Assembly (NCBI GenBank): GCA_965661055.1
Contig: CBFICS010000003.1
Coordinates: 1-64,000, forward strand
DNA from: CBFHSF01 sp965661055
Lineage (GTDB): Bacteria > Bacteroidota > Bacteroidia > Flavobacteriales > Schleiferiaceae
Length of the DNA: 64,000 nt
Reading direction: 5' to 3'
Shown here piece by piece: positions 8,451 to 16,616 of this stretch. The notes below the pieces were generated by a model that saw only the letters and a list, made by a program, of their open reading frames with translations, did no database searches and was not told the origin of the DNA. Each line of letters begins with the position of its first letter. The stretch's first letter is position 1. A program made the translations under genes and the position numbers.

Positions 8451-9191
8451 ATGGAAAAAAAACCTTGGTATGCTTCGTGGTTTGACACATCCTACTATCA
8501 CATTCTCTACAAACACAGAGATGATACGGAAGCCAAACAACTGATTACCTCACTTCTTAACTACCTAAACCTTTCTCCACCTGCACACATCTTAGACCTA
8601 GCATGTGGCAAAGGAAGACACGCCGTGGTTTTTAATAGAGAGGGATTTGAAGTAACGGGTTTAGACCTCTCTGAAAACAACATTTCATTTGCCAACCAAA
8701 AATACTCTTGCGAAAAACTGCATTTCAAAGTGGCTGACATGCGCAAACCCTTCGGCATAGGTGAATTTGATGCTGTTTTTAACTTGTTTACCAGTTTCGG
8801 GTACTTTGACACAGATGACGAACACCAGCAAAGTATTCAAAGTATTTCTGACTCATTAAAGCATAAAGGCTACGTGGTTTTTGACTTTATGAACGCTACA
8901 AAAGTCAAGGCAAATTTGGTAACCCAAGAACACAAATCTATTAAAGGCATTGACTTTTACATTTCTAGAAAAGTCGAAGACCACTGCATTGTTAAAGACA
9001 TTAGAGTAGAAGGTCCAGAAGAAAGTTTTGACTTTCAAGAAAGGGTTAGAGCCATTGGTGTAGATGATTTTAAAAGGTGGTTTGAAAAAAGTAATCTTAC
9101 TTTTCTTGATATTTTAGATGTACCTTCGCTTACAAATTTTAACCCATTAACTAGTGACCGAATGCTTGTCGTCGGACAAAAAAACATATGA
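8451..9191 (+). CDS. Class I SAM-dependent methyltransferase
   Basis: The 246-residue protein has the Rossmann-type methyltransferase motif I ILDLACGKGRHAVVF (about residues 43-57), an acidic post-I strand ending VTGLDLSENNI, and motif II-like FGIGEFDAVFNLFTSFGYF. These define a SAM-binding class I enzyme, similar to the small-molecule methyltransferases of the UbiE/Tam kind. The acceptor substrate is not recognisable. Its stop codon overlaps the start of the ZIP transporter gene by 4 bases (ATGA), so the two are co-translated, though a functional link is not obvious. Confidence 0.88.
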   Translation: MEKKPWYASWFDTSYYHILYKHRDDTEAKQLITSLLNYLNLSPPAHILDLACGKGRHAVVFNREGFEVTGLDLSENNISFANQKYSCEKLHFKVADMRKPFGIGEFDAVFNLFTSFGYFDTDDEHQQSIQSISDSLKHKGYVVFDFMNATKVKANLVTQEHKSIKGIDFYISRKVEDHCIVKDIRVEGPEESFDFQERVRAIGVDDFKRWFEKSNLTFLDILDVPSLTNFNPLTSDRMLVVGQKNI

Positions 9192-9883
9192 TAGCCGCCA
9201 TTTTATTCTTATCGGTTTTTGTTGCCATTTTTCTGGGAAAAATCTTCTACAAGAAAAACCGTAATCCAACGCTGCTTCTTGCTTTTAGTGGATCATATTT
9301 GATTTCGGTTTCTGTCTTACACCTCTTGCCAGAAATTTACCACGGACACAATCACAACATTGGTTTGGTGATTATGTTGGGATTTTTGTTCCAGGTGACT
9401 TTAGATTTTTTCAGCAAAGGAATTGAACACGGTCATGGGCACACTGAAGATTTTAAAAAGGGGATTATTCCGTTTAGCGCCTTAGCAGGCTTGTTTTTAC
9501 ACGCATTTTTTGAAGGATTGCCTTTGGGCGGAGATTGGTCAAATGATGACAATCACTCCTTTTTAATCGCCATCGTATTTCACAAAATTCCCATTTCAAT
9601 TGTACTTTATTTTCTCTTAAAAGAGCTGAAAATAAAATCCTCCATATTTTGGTCACTTTTGATACTCTTCGCTCTTATGGCCCCTTTCGGGGGATGGATG
9701 GGAACTGTACTACCCATGAATGAAGAGTTTCAAAATTACACTATGGCTTTTGTTATTGGTATTTTCTTTCACGTTTCAACCACCATTTTGTACGAAACGA
9801 GTAAGGATCACAAGTTTAATATCATCAAATTATCAGTAGTAGTTTTAGGGTTAGCCCTAGCCTATCTATCTACTTTTCACTAA
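9188..9883 (+). CDS. ZIP family divalent metal transporter
   Basis: The 231-residue membrane protein shows the ZIP family pattern: LLPEIYHGHNHN at the end of the second helix, a His-rich loop (HGHGH, about residue 82), HAFFEGLPLGGDW in the fourth helix and HKIPISIVLYFL in the fifth, where the family has its metal-binding His and Glu residues. The second site reads HKIPI rather than HKIPE, so one usual Glu is absent. ZIP proteins import zinc, iron or manganese into the cytoplasm. It shares a 4-base overlap with the preceding methyltransferase gene and is followed by the rpsP promoter region. Metal specificity cannot be assigned. Confidence 0.88.
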   Translation: MIAAILFLSVFVAIFLGKIFYKKNRNPTLLLAFSGSYLISVSVLHLLPEIYHGHNHNIGLVIMLGFLFQVTLDFFSKGIEHGHGHTEDFKKGIIPFSALAGLFLHAFFEGLPLGGDWSNDDNHSFLIAIVFHKIPISIVLYFLLKELKIKSSIFWSLLILFALMAPFGGWMGTVLPMNEEFQNYTMAFVIGIFFHVSTTILYETSKDHKFNIIKLSVVVLGLALAYLSTFH

Positions 9884-9896
9884 TTTAATATTTAGC

Positions 9897-9927
9897 TTGT
9901 CGAGTTAAAAAATAAAGTCGATATTTG
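9897..9927 (+). promoter_or_regulatory. Promoter of the rpsP-rimM operon
   Basis: A TTG at 9897-9899 is followed after 20 bases by GATATTTG (9920-9927), a one-mismatch -7 box at standard spacing. About 60 bases of leader follow; this leader contains a small GGGT-TTCGG-ACCC hairpin (9960-9972) of unknown meaning. Confidence 0.5.
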
Positions 9928-9990
9928 CACCCTCAAATTTTATTTAATATTAATTAACTGGGTTTCGGACCCTTATTAAACAATTAATTC

Positions 9991-10533
9991 ATGGCAACAA
10001 GAATTAGACTTCAACGCCACGGCCGCAAAGGCAGACCCATTTTTCACATCGTAGTAGCTGACAAACGTGCAAAACGTGATGGTCGCTATATCGAAAGACT
10101 AGGTACTTACAATCCGAACACAAATCCTGCAACCATCGAAATCAACTTCGATTCTGCTTTAACATGGATGATGAACGGAGCCCAGCCTTCTGATACAGCA
10201 AGAGCTATCCTTTCTCACCAAGGGGTTATGATGAAAAAACACCTTTTAGAAGGAGTTAGAAAAGGTGCTTTAACTGAGGAACAAGCAGAAGCTAAATTCC
10301 AGGCTTGGTTAGAAGAAAAAACAGCTCGTATTGAAGGTAAGGTAACTAACCTTTCAAAAGCAGCTGAAGAAGCAAAAGCTAAGCGTATTGAGGCAGAAAA
10401 AGAAGCTAATCGCAAGCGCGAAGAAGCTATCGCTGCTAAAAACGCACCTGCTGAAGAGCCAGCAGAAGAAGCAACTGAAGAAGCAACTGAAGCTCCAGCT
10501 GAAGAAGCGTCTACTGAAGAAACAGCAGAGTAA
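9991..10533 (+). CDS. rpsP: 30S ribosomal protein S16 with long acidic C-terminal tail
   Basis: Residues 1-80 are canonical S16 (MATRIRLQRHGRKGRPIFHI, then DKRAKRDGRYIERLGTYNP), a small-subunit assembly protein. At 180 residues it is more than twice the E. coli length of 82. The extra part is a charged helical stretch rich in K, E and A (about residues 100-150) and a tail made of EEA/TEE units (residues 150-180). Long S16 proteins are known in Bacteroidota, so this is a lineage trait and not a fusion error. It is followed 10 bases later by rimM, whose product matures the 30S subunit, the classic rpsP-rimM pairing. Confidence 0.97.
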   Translation: MATRIRLQRHGRKGRPIFHIVVADKRAKRDGRYIERLGTYNPNTNPATIEINFDSALTWMMNGAQPSDTARAILSHQGVMMKKHLLEGVRKGALTEEQAEAKFQAWLEEKTARIEGKVTNLSKAAEEAKAKRIEAEKEANRKREEAIAAKNAPAEEPAEEATEEATEAPAEEASTEETAE

Positions 10534-10543
10534 TTTCTGAGTG

Positions 10544-11077
10544 ATGCGAATAGAAGATTGTTTTTTTCTTGGTAGTATCACAAAAAAACATGGCACATCA
10601 GGTGACGTTGTGGTCTATTTAGACACCGACCAACCTCAAGCCTACACAGAATTGGAGTCAGTTCTCATCCGAAGAGGAGGAGATCTGATTCCTTTTTTTA
10701 TTTCTGACATTACCCCGTTAAAAGAAAACCATTTCAGGTTTACTTTTGAAGAGATAAACTCAATTGAAGAAGCAGAAAGTTGGATTGATAGTGAACTATA
10801 TCTTCCACTTGCCATACTCCCTCCCCTGTCTGGAAAGAAGTTTTACTACCATGAAATTGTCGGATTTGAAGTCATTCAGAATTCATCAAATTCTATTGGT
10901 ATTGTTCAAGAAGTTCTAGACCGTCCTACACAACCCATTTTTGTGATTTTAGGTTCAAATGAAAAGGAAATATTAATTCCAGCCATTGATGAATTCATTG
11001 AATCTATTGACCGAGCAGAAAAGAAATTGTACATTCAAGCTCCAGAAGGTCTCATTGACCTATATCTGAATTCTTGA
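10544..11077 (+). CDS. rimM: Ribosome maturation factor RimM
   Basis: The 177-residue protein starts MRIEDCFFLGSITKKHGTSG, the conserved RimM N-terminus, and has the two expected domains: an N-terminal RimM barrel and a C-terminal PRC barrel starting near YYHEIVGFEV. RimM binds S19 and the 30S head to assist 16S rRNA processing. A GTG lies one codon upstream at 10541; the ATG at 10544 is preferred. It follows rpsP by 10 bases, as in most bacteria, but trmD and rplS do not follow here; a small membrane protein and trmN6 come instead. Confidence 0.95.
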   Translation: MRIEDCFFLGSITKKHGTSGDVVVYLDTDQPQAYTELESVLIRRGGDLIPFFISDITPLKENHFRFTFEEINSIEEAESWIDSELYLPLAILPPLSGKKFYYHEIVGFEVIQNSSNSIGIVQEVLDRPTQPIFVILGSNEKEILIPAIDEFIESIDRAEKKLYIQAPEGLIDLYLNS

Positions 11078-11082
11078 TGTAA

Positions 11083-11520
11083 ATGGCAACAAACAAAGCA
11101 CCTTATGATCCTAAGGGGTTAACACAAATTCACCTCTTTCTCTTTTTTGCCCAAATCTTGTTAATAGGGATTGGCATCTATGTGATTTCTAAAGGTAGCT
11201 CACAGTTTTATTGGGTGCTTGACAATTACAAATTCTGGTCTGTGCCCATTCTTATTGTTTTAATGGATGCTATTGGTCAATGGTCATTTAACCAGCAGTT
11301 TCACTCGATCTCAGAAACAGAAGATTTAACGGAAAAATTTCATCGATTAGTAAAGGCGCATTTAATTCAATATGCTTTGGTTGAAGGAGCCACCTTTTTA
11401 AGCATTGTAGTCGGAATAATGGAAGACAACTACTTTTTCTTATTTACCGCCATGTTTAACGCCCTTTACTTCTACAGTTTAAAGCCAAGAATTTTCACCT
11501 ATAATCAACCATTAGCCTAA
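11083..11520 (+). CDS. Hypothetical four-helix membrane protein
   Basis: I do not recognise the family. The 145-residue protein has four hydrophobic segments, at about residues 15-36, 47-65, 92-110 and 115-135, separated by short loops, one with the charged stretch SETEDLTEKFHRL. There is no signal peptide motif or catalytic signature. It lies 5 bases after rimM and 1 base before trmN6, so it is in the same operon, which only suggests coexpression with translation genes. Its intact frame and tight spacing argue that it is a real gene. Confidence 0.75.
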   Translation: MATNKAPYDPKGLTQIHLFLFFAQILLIGIGIYVISKGSSQFYWVLDNYKFWSVPILIVLMDAIGQWSFNQQFHSISETEDLTEKFHRLVKAHLIQYALVEGATFLSIVVGIMEDNYFFLFTAMFNALYFYSLKPRIFTYNQPLA

Positions 11521-11521
11521 A

Positions 11522-12229
11522 ATGGCCAATGATTATTTTCAATTTAAACGGTTTATCATCTTTCAGGGCCAATGTGCGCTAAAGGTTGGTACCGATGGAG
11601 TTTTATTAGGACTTTGGGCAAAGGGAAACACCAACGCTAAAATTTTAGATATTGGTTGTGGTTCAGGACTCATTTCTTTGATAATGGCCCAACGATTTGA
11701 AAAGGCTCAAGTCACAGGGGTAGAAATCATTGATAGCTGCGCTACCCAAGCCATAGAAAATGTGAATGGCTCTCCTTTTAAAGACAGAGTAACCATTGTA
11801 AATCAAAGAATACAAGAGTTTAAAGGAGATTTATTTGACGTCATCGTGTGCAACCCTCCGTATTTTGAAAATTCACTTCTAAGTGAAAAATCAGAAAAAG
11901 ATATAGCTCGTCATACCCTAACCCTATCCTATTCTGAATTATTGAATTGTTCACGTCAACTTTTATCTCCCACAGGAGTGGTAAATATTGTATTACCCAT
12001 AGAATTTGTAGCCGGTTTTATAAACCTTGCAGAAAGCCAATACTCGCTATTTACAACCGCAAAAACCACCTTTCAACACAAGAGCACCAAAGCGGCAAAA
12101 AGAGCAATGATACAGTTAGAAAAAATAAAAAAGCCCTTAAAAACAGAGGCTTTAATATTGTTTGATTCTAACGGGAATCCAACCCCCGAATTCTTGAAAT
12201 TGGGTGCCGACTTTTACCTTAACTTTTAA
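11522..12229 (+). CDS. trmN6: tRNA1(Val) (adenine37-N6)-methyltransferase-like protein
   Basis: The 235-residue protein has a SAM-binding motif I (KILDIGCGSGLISLIMAQRF), motif IV CNPPYFENSL, the NPPY signature of N6-adenine methyltransferases, and an N-terminal FKRFIIFQGQCALKVGTDG segment typical of the TrmN6/YfiC family, whose members have KxxxDGVLLG at this place. E. coli TrmN6 methylates A37 in tRNA-Val. Two other subfamilies (RlmF, PrmC) share NPPY, but the length and N-terminus favour TrmN6. Its last 4 bases overlap the convergent saccharopine dehydrogenase-like gene. Confidence 0.85.
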   Translation: MANDYFQFKRFIIFQGQCALKVGTDGVLLGLWAKGNTNAKILDIGCGSGLISLIMAQRFEKAQVTGVEIIDSCATQAIENVNGSPFKDRVTIVNQRIQEFKGDLFDVIVCNPPYFENSLLSEKSEKDIARHTLTLSYSELLNCSRQLLSPTGVVNIVLPIEFVAGFINLAESQYSLFTTAKTTFQHKSTKAAKRAMIQLEKIKKPLKTEALILFDSNGNPTPEFLKLGADFYLNF

Positions 12230-13572
12230 TATCCCTGATAAGGAACATTTTGTTCTTTAAAGATGATTCCAAGTTTTTCAAGCTCAGCCAACATGGGTTC
12301 GTAAATTTCACGGGTAATGGGCAAGTGTACCCCTGGAGAATAAATCTTTTCTTGTAAAATTAATTTAGTCGCAATAGCCACGGGCAATCCTACGGTTTTT
12401 GACATGGCCGTATGGCTTTCGTCTTCACCTTTGGTAATCATATAACTTTCAATCATTTGACGTTCGCCGTTAAGCTCGTATCCAAACTTGTGAAACATTA
12501 CAATCATGTCTTTGTCTCCAGGAGATAAAGACCATTTCTTCTCTAAAACATGTTGAAGGATTTGTGCCGGAGTTGCCTCCTTTAGGGTGATTTTTTCATC
12601 CGTAAAAAGCCCCAACCACTCCAATTTTTCCATGAGTTCAGAATCTTGAGGAATCTGAAGGTAATGCATCAACTTTAACTCTACGGAATCATTTGGGTTG
12701 TATGCTAAAAACGAATTAATAAATTGTCTATGAGTCATATTTTCAGAGCCCTCTATCACATAAGAATCATCCGTCATACCCAACTTCACAAACACATCCC
12801 AAGCTCTACAAAACCCTGGTCTTCTCAATGTACCGCGGTAAATGGTAGGAATGTCTTGAAGACCGTAAACTGACCTATATTGAAGTGAGTCTCTATTAGC
12901 ATATCCTTCAAAACGACCGTATCCTTCAATATTGATAAACTCCGTTCTTCTAAATAATTGATGATAAGGTATGTACTTGTAAGTGCCTTCTTGTTTAAAC
13001 TTCACAGCCCCTCCTTGTCCTGCTAAAACAACATTTCTAGGATTCCAGGTAAACTTATAATTCCACGGGTTATTATCACTTTCTGGAGCCACCAGTCCGC
13101 CGGTAAACGACTCAAAAAGAAGCATTTTGCCACCTTTATGCTTAATGTCGTCAATAACCTTCATGGCACTTAGATGGTCAATTCCAGGGTCAACCCCCAC
13201 CTCATTCATTAAAATAACCCCATTGTCAACTGCATCTTGATTAAGGGCTCTCATTTCTTTAGAAATGTAACTAGCCGTAACCATATGAATTTTGAATTCA
13301 ATACAATCTTTAGCTACCGGTACGTGCATATGTGCAGGCAGCATACTCACCACCAAGTCTACCGATTTAATAGCATCCCTCCTCTTTGCATCATCCAGCA
13401 CATTAAGTTCAATTGGTGTTGTATTGGGTTTCCCTGTTGCCTTTGATTCAGCTAGTGACAAATCATTATCTGCAATGGTTATTTGCCAATTTTCTTCTTC
13501 GGCATGAGAAGATAAGTATTCAATTAAACTTAGGGTAGACCTACCTGCCCCGATAACAAGTACTTTTTTCAT
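12226..13572 (-). CDS. Saccharopine dehydrogenase family NADP-binding protein
   Basis: The 448-residue protein begins MKKVLVIGAGRSTLSLIEYL, a Rossmann dinucleotide-binding motif, and carries the family segments NEVGVDPGIDHLSAMKVID and GGLVAPESDNNPWNYKFTW. Saccharopine dehydrogenase (glutamate-forming) cleaves saccharopine to lysine-pathway intermediates and glutamate; Bacteroidota members of this length are close to the LYS9 type and may take part in lysine degradation or an aspartate-type side reaction. No lysine-ketoglutarate reductase gene is adjacent, so the pathway is inferred only from family. The gene is monocistronic and converges on trmN6. Confidence 0.88.
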   Translation of the reverse strand: MKKVLVIGAGRSTLSLIEYLSSHAEEENWQITIADNDLSLAESKATGKPNTTPIELNVLDDAKRRDAIKSVDLVVSMLPAHMHVPVAKDCIEFKIHMVTASYISKEMRALNQDAVDNGVILMNEVGVDPGIDHLSAMKVIDDIKHKGGKMLLFESFTGGLVAPESDNNPWNYKFTWNPRNVVLAGQGGAVKFKQEGTYKYIPYHQLFRRTEFINIEGYGRFEGYANRDSLQYRSVYGLQDIPTIYRGTLRRPGFCRAWDVFVKLGMTDDSYVIEGSENMTHRQFINSFLAYNPNDSVELKLMHYLQIPQDSELMEKLEWLGLFTDEKITLKEATPAQILQHVLEKKWSLSPGDKDMIVMFHKFGYELNGERQMIESYMITKGEDESHTAMSKTVGLPVAIATKLILQEKIYSPGVHLPITREIYEPMLAELEKLGIIFKEQNVPYQGY

Positions 13573-13729
13573 TCCTTTTAGTTTCGCTCTGGATTAGTAG
13601 CTTACAGAGCAATTTCTAATAATTTCAGCCAAACAAAGTTGTAAATGTTTTGCGAAATGACAAGGAAAATTAAATATTGTTTTAAGAAAGTTATGAAGCA
13701 ATTTTATAGTTTAGCAGTCCATCTGCATC

Positions 13730-14461
13730 ATGAAAAAAATATACCTGTTTATTTTTTGCCTTCTGGCGATATTTACCAAGGCTCAAACCTTGACGCTAAT
13801 TTCTACAACTCCAATTGTTTGGGGGCTTGATAGTATTATTATCAACTCAATACCCGCTACAAAAATTCAAGTTGAGGTCAGTCAATGGCCAAAGACCTTG
13901 ATGGCTACCGACGACTCTACCTTTAGTATAATAAAGCGAGTTGGCAACTTAGATGGTCAGAGTGCTGCTACTTATCAAATAGTGGTTGATGAGAGAAATA
14001 TCAGCCAAATAAGATACACGACTCTTTCTTTTGATGGGGTTAAAAAAACGGCTGTTACATCACTTCCGTGGAAGTTTACAACCTACAAATCAACACCTGA
14101 AGAATCCATTTTTGAAATCGATACCACTTTGGCAGATACAGCTAGCTTTTTACCAAAACCTGCTGCTGACACTATTTTTGAAAAACTCATAACAAATATT
14201 GAGTTAAAAAATAAAGAGTTTGAAAAACTACAGTTAGCCAAAACGTTCATCAAAGAGCATAAAATCACCACTGCAAATGCTCGTACAATAATTAATCATT
14301 TAGGCTTTGAAAATACTCGTTTTGAACTATTAATGTTATTGGTAGAACATTGTAAAGATCCAGAAAACCTTGAGTCTTTAGCTGATTTATTACAATTCGA
14401 CCCCACTAAAAACAGTTATCTTGAAAGAGTTAATGAAAGAGCACAAAGAAAACTGGAATAG
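13730..14461 (+). CDS. DUF4476 domain-containing secreted protein
   Basis: The 243-residue product has a signal peptide (MKKIYLFIFCLLAIFTKAQ) and a C-terminal DUF4476 domain from about residue 160 to 240, with LQLAKTFIKEHKITTANAR and NHLGFENTRFELLMLLVEH as the repeated helical pattern. The function of DUF4476 is unknown; it is common in Bacteroidota exported proteins. The N-terminal half looks like an immunoglobulin-type or beta domain without assignable family. The 3' end overlaps the start of the DUF423 gene by 29 bases. Confidence 0.82.
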   Translation: MKKIYLFIFCLLAIFTKAQTLTLISTTPIVWGLDSIIINSIPATKIQVEVSQWPKTLMATDDSTFSIIKRVGNLDGQSAATYQIVVDERNISQIRYTTLSFDGVKKTAVTSLPWKFTTYKSTPEESIFEIDTTLADTASFLPKPAADTIFEKLITNIELKNKEFEKLQLAKTFIKEHKITTANARTIINHLGFENTRFELLMLLVEHCKDPENLESLADLLQFDPTKNSYLERVNERAQRKLE

Positions 14462-14828
14462 AAAACTTTTGCTTTGGGCAGTTTTCTTGGGAGGAATGTC
14501 AATTGCTTTAGGAGCTCTTGGAGCACATGCCTTAAGAGAGGTCCTAGATCAAAGAGCATTAGAAGGATTTCATTCGGCGGTAAGGTATCAAATGTACTCA
14601 GCCATTGTGTTGTTGGTTTTAGGATTTGTAAATCCGAAATCAAAATTTATGAAAAGAGGAAGCCTATTTATTTTAATAGGCACTTTGTTGTTTTCTTGTT
14701 CTATCTATTTACTTCTACTTTTTAAAAACCTTGACTTGCCTTACGCATACCTAGGTCCAATCACACCATTAGGAGGTATTTTCATGATTTTGGGGTGGAT
14801 TTTTCTTGCGGTGGGAACGAGGAAGTAA
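14433..14828 (+). CDS. DUF423 family small membrane protein
   Basis: From the ATG at 14433 the product has 131 residues with four transmembrane helices. The first contains MSIALGALGAHALREVLDQ, the strongly conserved DUF423 (YgdD) start, followed by FHSAVRYQMYSAIVLLVLG and LGPITPLGGIFMILGW. A TTG at 14421 would add four residues; the ATG is more credible. The family is an inner-membrane protein of unknown function found across bacteria. It overlaps the upstream DUF4476 gene by 29 bases in another frame. Confidence 0.85.
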   Translation: MKEHKENWNRKLLLWAVFLGGMSIALGALGAHALREVLDQRALEGFHSAVRYQMYSAIVLLVLGFVNPKSKFMKRGSLFILIGTLLFSCSIYLLLLFKNLDLPYAYLGPITPLGGIFMILGWIFLAVGTRK

Positions 14829-14891
14829 GAAATCATCAAATTTTTGTTGATAAAAATGGCAAATGTTAGGTTAACTTTACCTGAAAGTCTC

Positions 14892-14899
14892 TAATTTTG
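14892..14899 (+). promoter_or_regulatory. -7 promoter box TAATTTTG of pckA
   Basis: TAATTTTG is a full match to TAnnTTTG and lies 36 bases before the pckA ATG. The -33 region has no clear TTTG. Confidence 0.55.
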
Positions 14900-14935
14900 C
14901 CGCAATTAACTTAAGTTTGAATCAAAGAATACATC

Positions 14936-16546
14936 ATGAATGTAAACGGAATTAAACCCGAAGGAGCTGATTTATCAACCATAGGGATAACAGAAGCCGT
15001 TGAGCATTGGAATTTGTCTCCAGAGACACTTTCAAAAATCTCAATTGAAAAAGGACTCGTAAAGGAAGCCTCAAACGGAGCAATTTCAGTAAACACTGGG
15101 AAATTTACAGGGCGTTCTCCTAAAGATCGCTTTATCGTAAAAGATTCACTTACAGAAAACACCGTATGGTGGGGTGATATTAACATTCCATTTGACGCCG
15201 AAAAATTTGATCGTTTATATAACAAGATTACCCAATACTTTTCTGGAAAAGAAATTTATGTACGTGATGTAATTGCGTGTGCAGACGATCGCTACAAAAT
15301 GGGAATTCGCGTTATCAACGAAATGCCATGGTCAAATTTATTCGCTTACAACATGTTTTTACGTCCTTCTGAAGAGGAGTTGAAAATATTCAAAAACGAG
15401 TGGACAATTCTTAACGCGCCAGGCTTTGAAGCTGATCCTGAAGTAGACGGAACAAGACAGTCTAACTTCGCGATTTTAAGTTTTGAAAGAAAGACCATCA
15501 TCATTGGTGGTACAGGTTATACAGGTGAAATTAAAAAAGGAGTATTCTCTGCTTTAAACTTCATCCTACCAACTCAAAAAGACACTTTACCAATGCATTG
15601 CTCTGCCAATGTGGGTGAAGAAGGTGATACGGCAATCTTCTTTGGATTATCAGGAACAGGTAAAACAACTCTTTCTGCAGATCCTCAAAGAAAACTTATC
15701 GGAGATGATGAGCACGGTTGGACCAATGACAATACTATTTTCAACTTTGAAGGTGGTTGTTACGCAAAGGTTATTGACCTATCTGAAGAAAAAGAGCCAG
15801 ATATTTTCAAGGCTATTAAGCCAGGTGCCCTTTTAGAAAATGTAACGTTTACTAACGAAAATGAGGTTGACTATCACGACTCTACAATTACAGAGAACAC
15901 TCGTGTAAGTTACCCAATTCACCACATTAACAATATTCAAGTTCCTTCTATCGGAAAGAATCCTAAGAATATTTTCTTCTTAACAGCAGATGCATACGGA
16001 GTTTTACCTCCAGTGTCTAAGTTAACTCCTGGACAAGCTGCTTACCATTTTATTTCTGGTTACACGGCAAAAGTAGCCGGTACAGAAGCAGGAATTACTG
16101 AGCCAGTTGCTGCTTTCTCTGCGTGTTTTGGCGCACCATTTATGCCACTTCACCCAACTGAGTACGCTTCCATGCTAAGCTCTAAAATGAAAGAATCTGG
16201 AGTTAATGTTTGGTTGATTAACACAGGATGGTCTGGTGGTGGTTACGGTGTAGGTTCAAGGATTAAATTGAAATACACTCGTGCAATGATTACCGCTATT
16301 CTAAACGGTGAATTAGACGACACCAATTTAGAAACTCACCCAATTTTCGGACTTCAGTCTCCGGTTACATGTCCTAATGTGCCCGATGAGTTATTGAATC
16401 CTAAAAACACTTGGGATAATGCAGATAAATACGATGAATCAGCATTGGTATTGGCAAACAAGTTTGTAAAGAACTTTGAGAAATTTGCTAATAATGCCAG
16501 TGATGAAATTTTAGCTGGTGGACCTTTACAGTCTGCAAAAGTTTAA
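14936..16546 (+). CDS. pckA: Phosphoenolpyruvate carboxykinase (ATP)
   Basis: The 536-residue enzyme converts oxaloacetate and ATP to phosphoenolpyruvate, CO2 and ADP, the first committed step of gluconeogenesis. Visible motifs are NTGKFTGRSPKDRF near the N-terminus, the kinase-1a P-loop GLSGTGKTTLSADP, the following GDDEHGW with its metal-binding Asp residues, and the C-terminal adenine-binding WLINTGWSGGGYGVG. All catalytic segments are intact and the length equals that of bacterial ATP-dependent enzymes. It has its own promoter and ends at a strong bidirectional terminator. Confidence 0.97.
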   Translation: MNVNGIKPEGADLSTIGITEAVEHWNLSPETLSKISIEKGLVKEASNGAISVNTGKFTGRSPKDRFIVKDSLTENTVWWGDINIPFDAEKFDRLYNKITQYFSGKEIYVRDVIACADDRYKMGIRVINEMPWSNLFAYNMFLRPSEEELKIFKNEWTILNAPGFEADPEVDGTRQSNFAILSFERKTIIIGGTGYTGEIKKGVFSALNFILPTQKDTLPMHCSANVGEEGDTAIFFGLSGTGKTTLSADPQRKLIGDDEHGWTNDNTIFNFEGGCYAKVIDLSEEKEPDIFKAIKPGALLENVTFTNENEVDYHDSTITENTRVSYPIHHINNIQVPSIGKNPKNIFFLTADAYGVLPPVSKLTPGQAAYHFISGYTAKVAGTEAGITEPVAAFSACFGAPFMPLHPTEYASMLSSKMKESGVNVWLINTGWSGGGYGVGSRIKLKYTRAMITAILNGELDDTNLETHPIFGLQSPVTCPNVPDELLNPKNTWDNADKYDESALVLANKFVKNFEKFANNASDEILAGGPLQSAKV

Positions 16547-16567
16547 ATAAACATCGTTTGTTTTCAC

Positions 16568-16597
16568 AAAAAACCCTGACCAATGGTCAGGGTTTTT
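16568..16597. terminator. Bidirectional terminator between pckA and phoH
   Basis: CCCTGACC and GGTCAGGG form an 8-bp stem with a 3-base loop, flanked by six A residues on the left and five T residues on the right, so it can stop transcription of both convergent genes. Confidence 0.88.
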
Positions 16598-16616
16598 CAA
16601 TTAATAGAAGAATTCT

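Noticed and set aside
10441..10530. Repeat array in the rpsP tail as a DNA repeat element
   Set aside because: The repeats are coding for EEA/TEE units in frame with rpsP and are not a separate mobile or CRISPR-type repeat.
13645..13830. Open frame of 61 residues overlapping the DUF4476 gene start
   Set aside because: It is out of frame with the DUF4476 signal peptide and has no family features.
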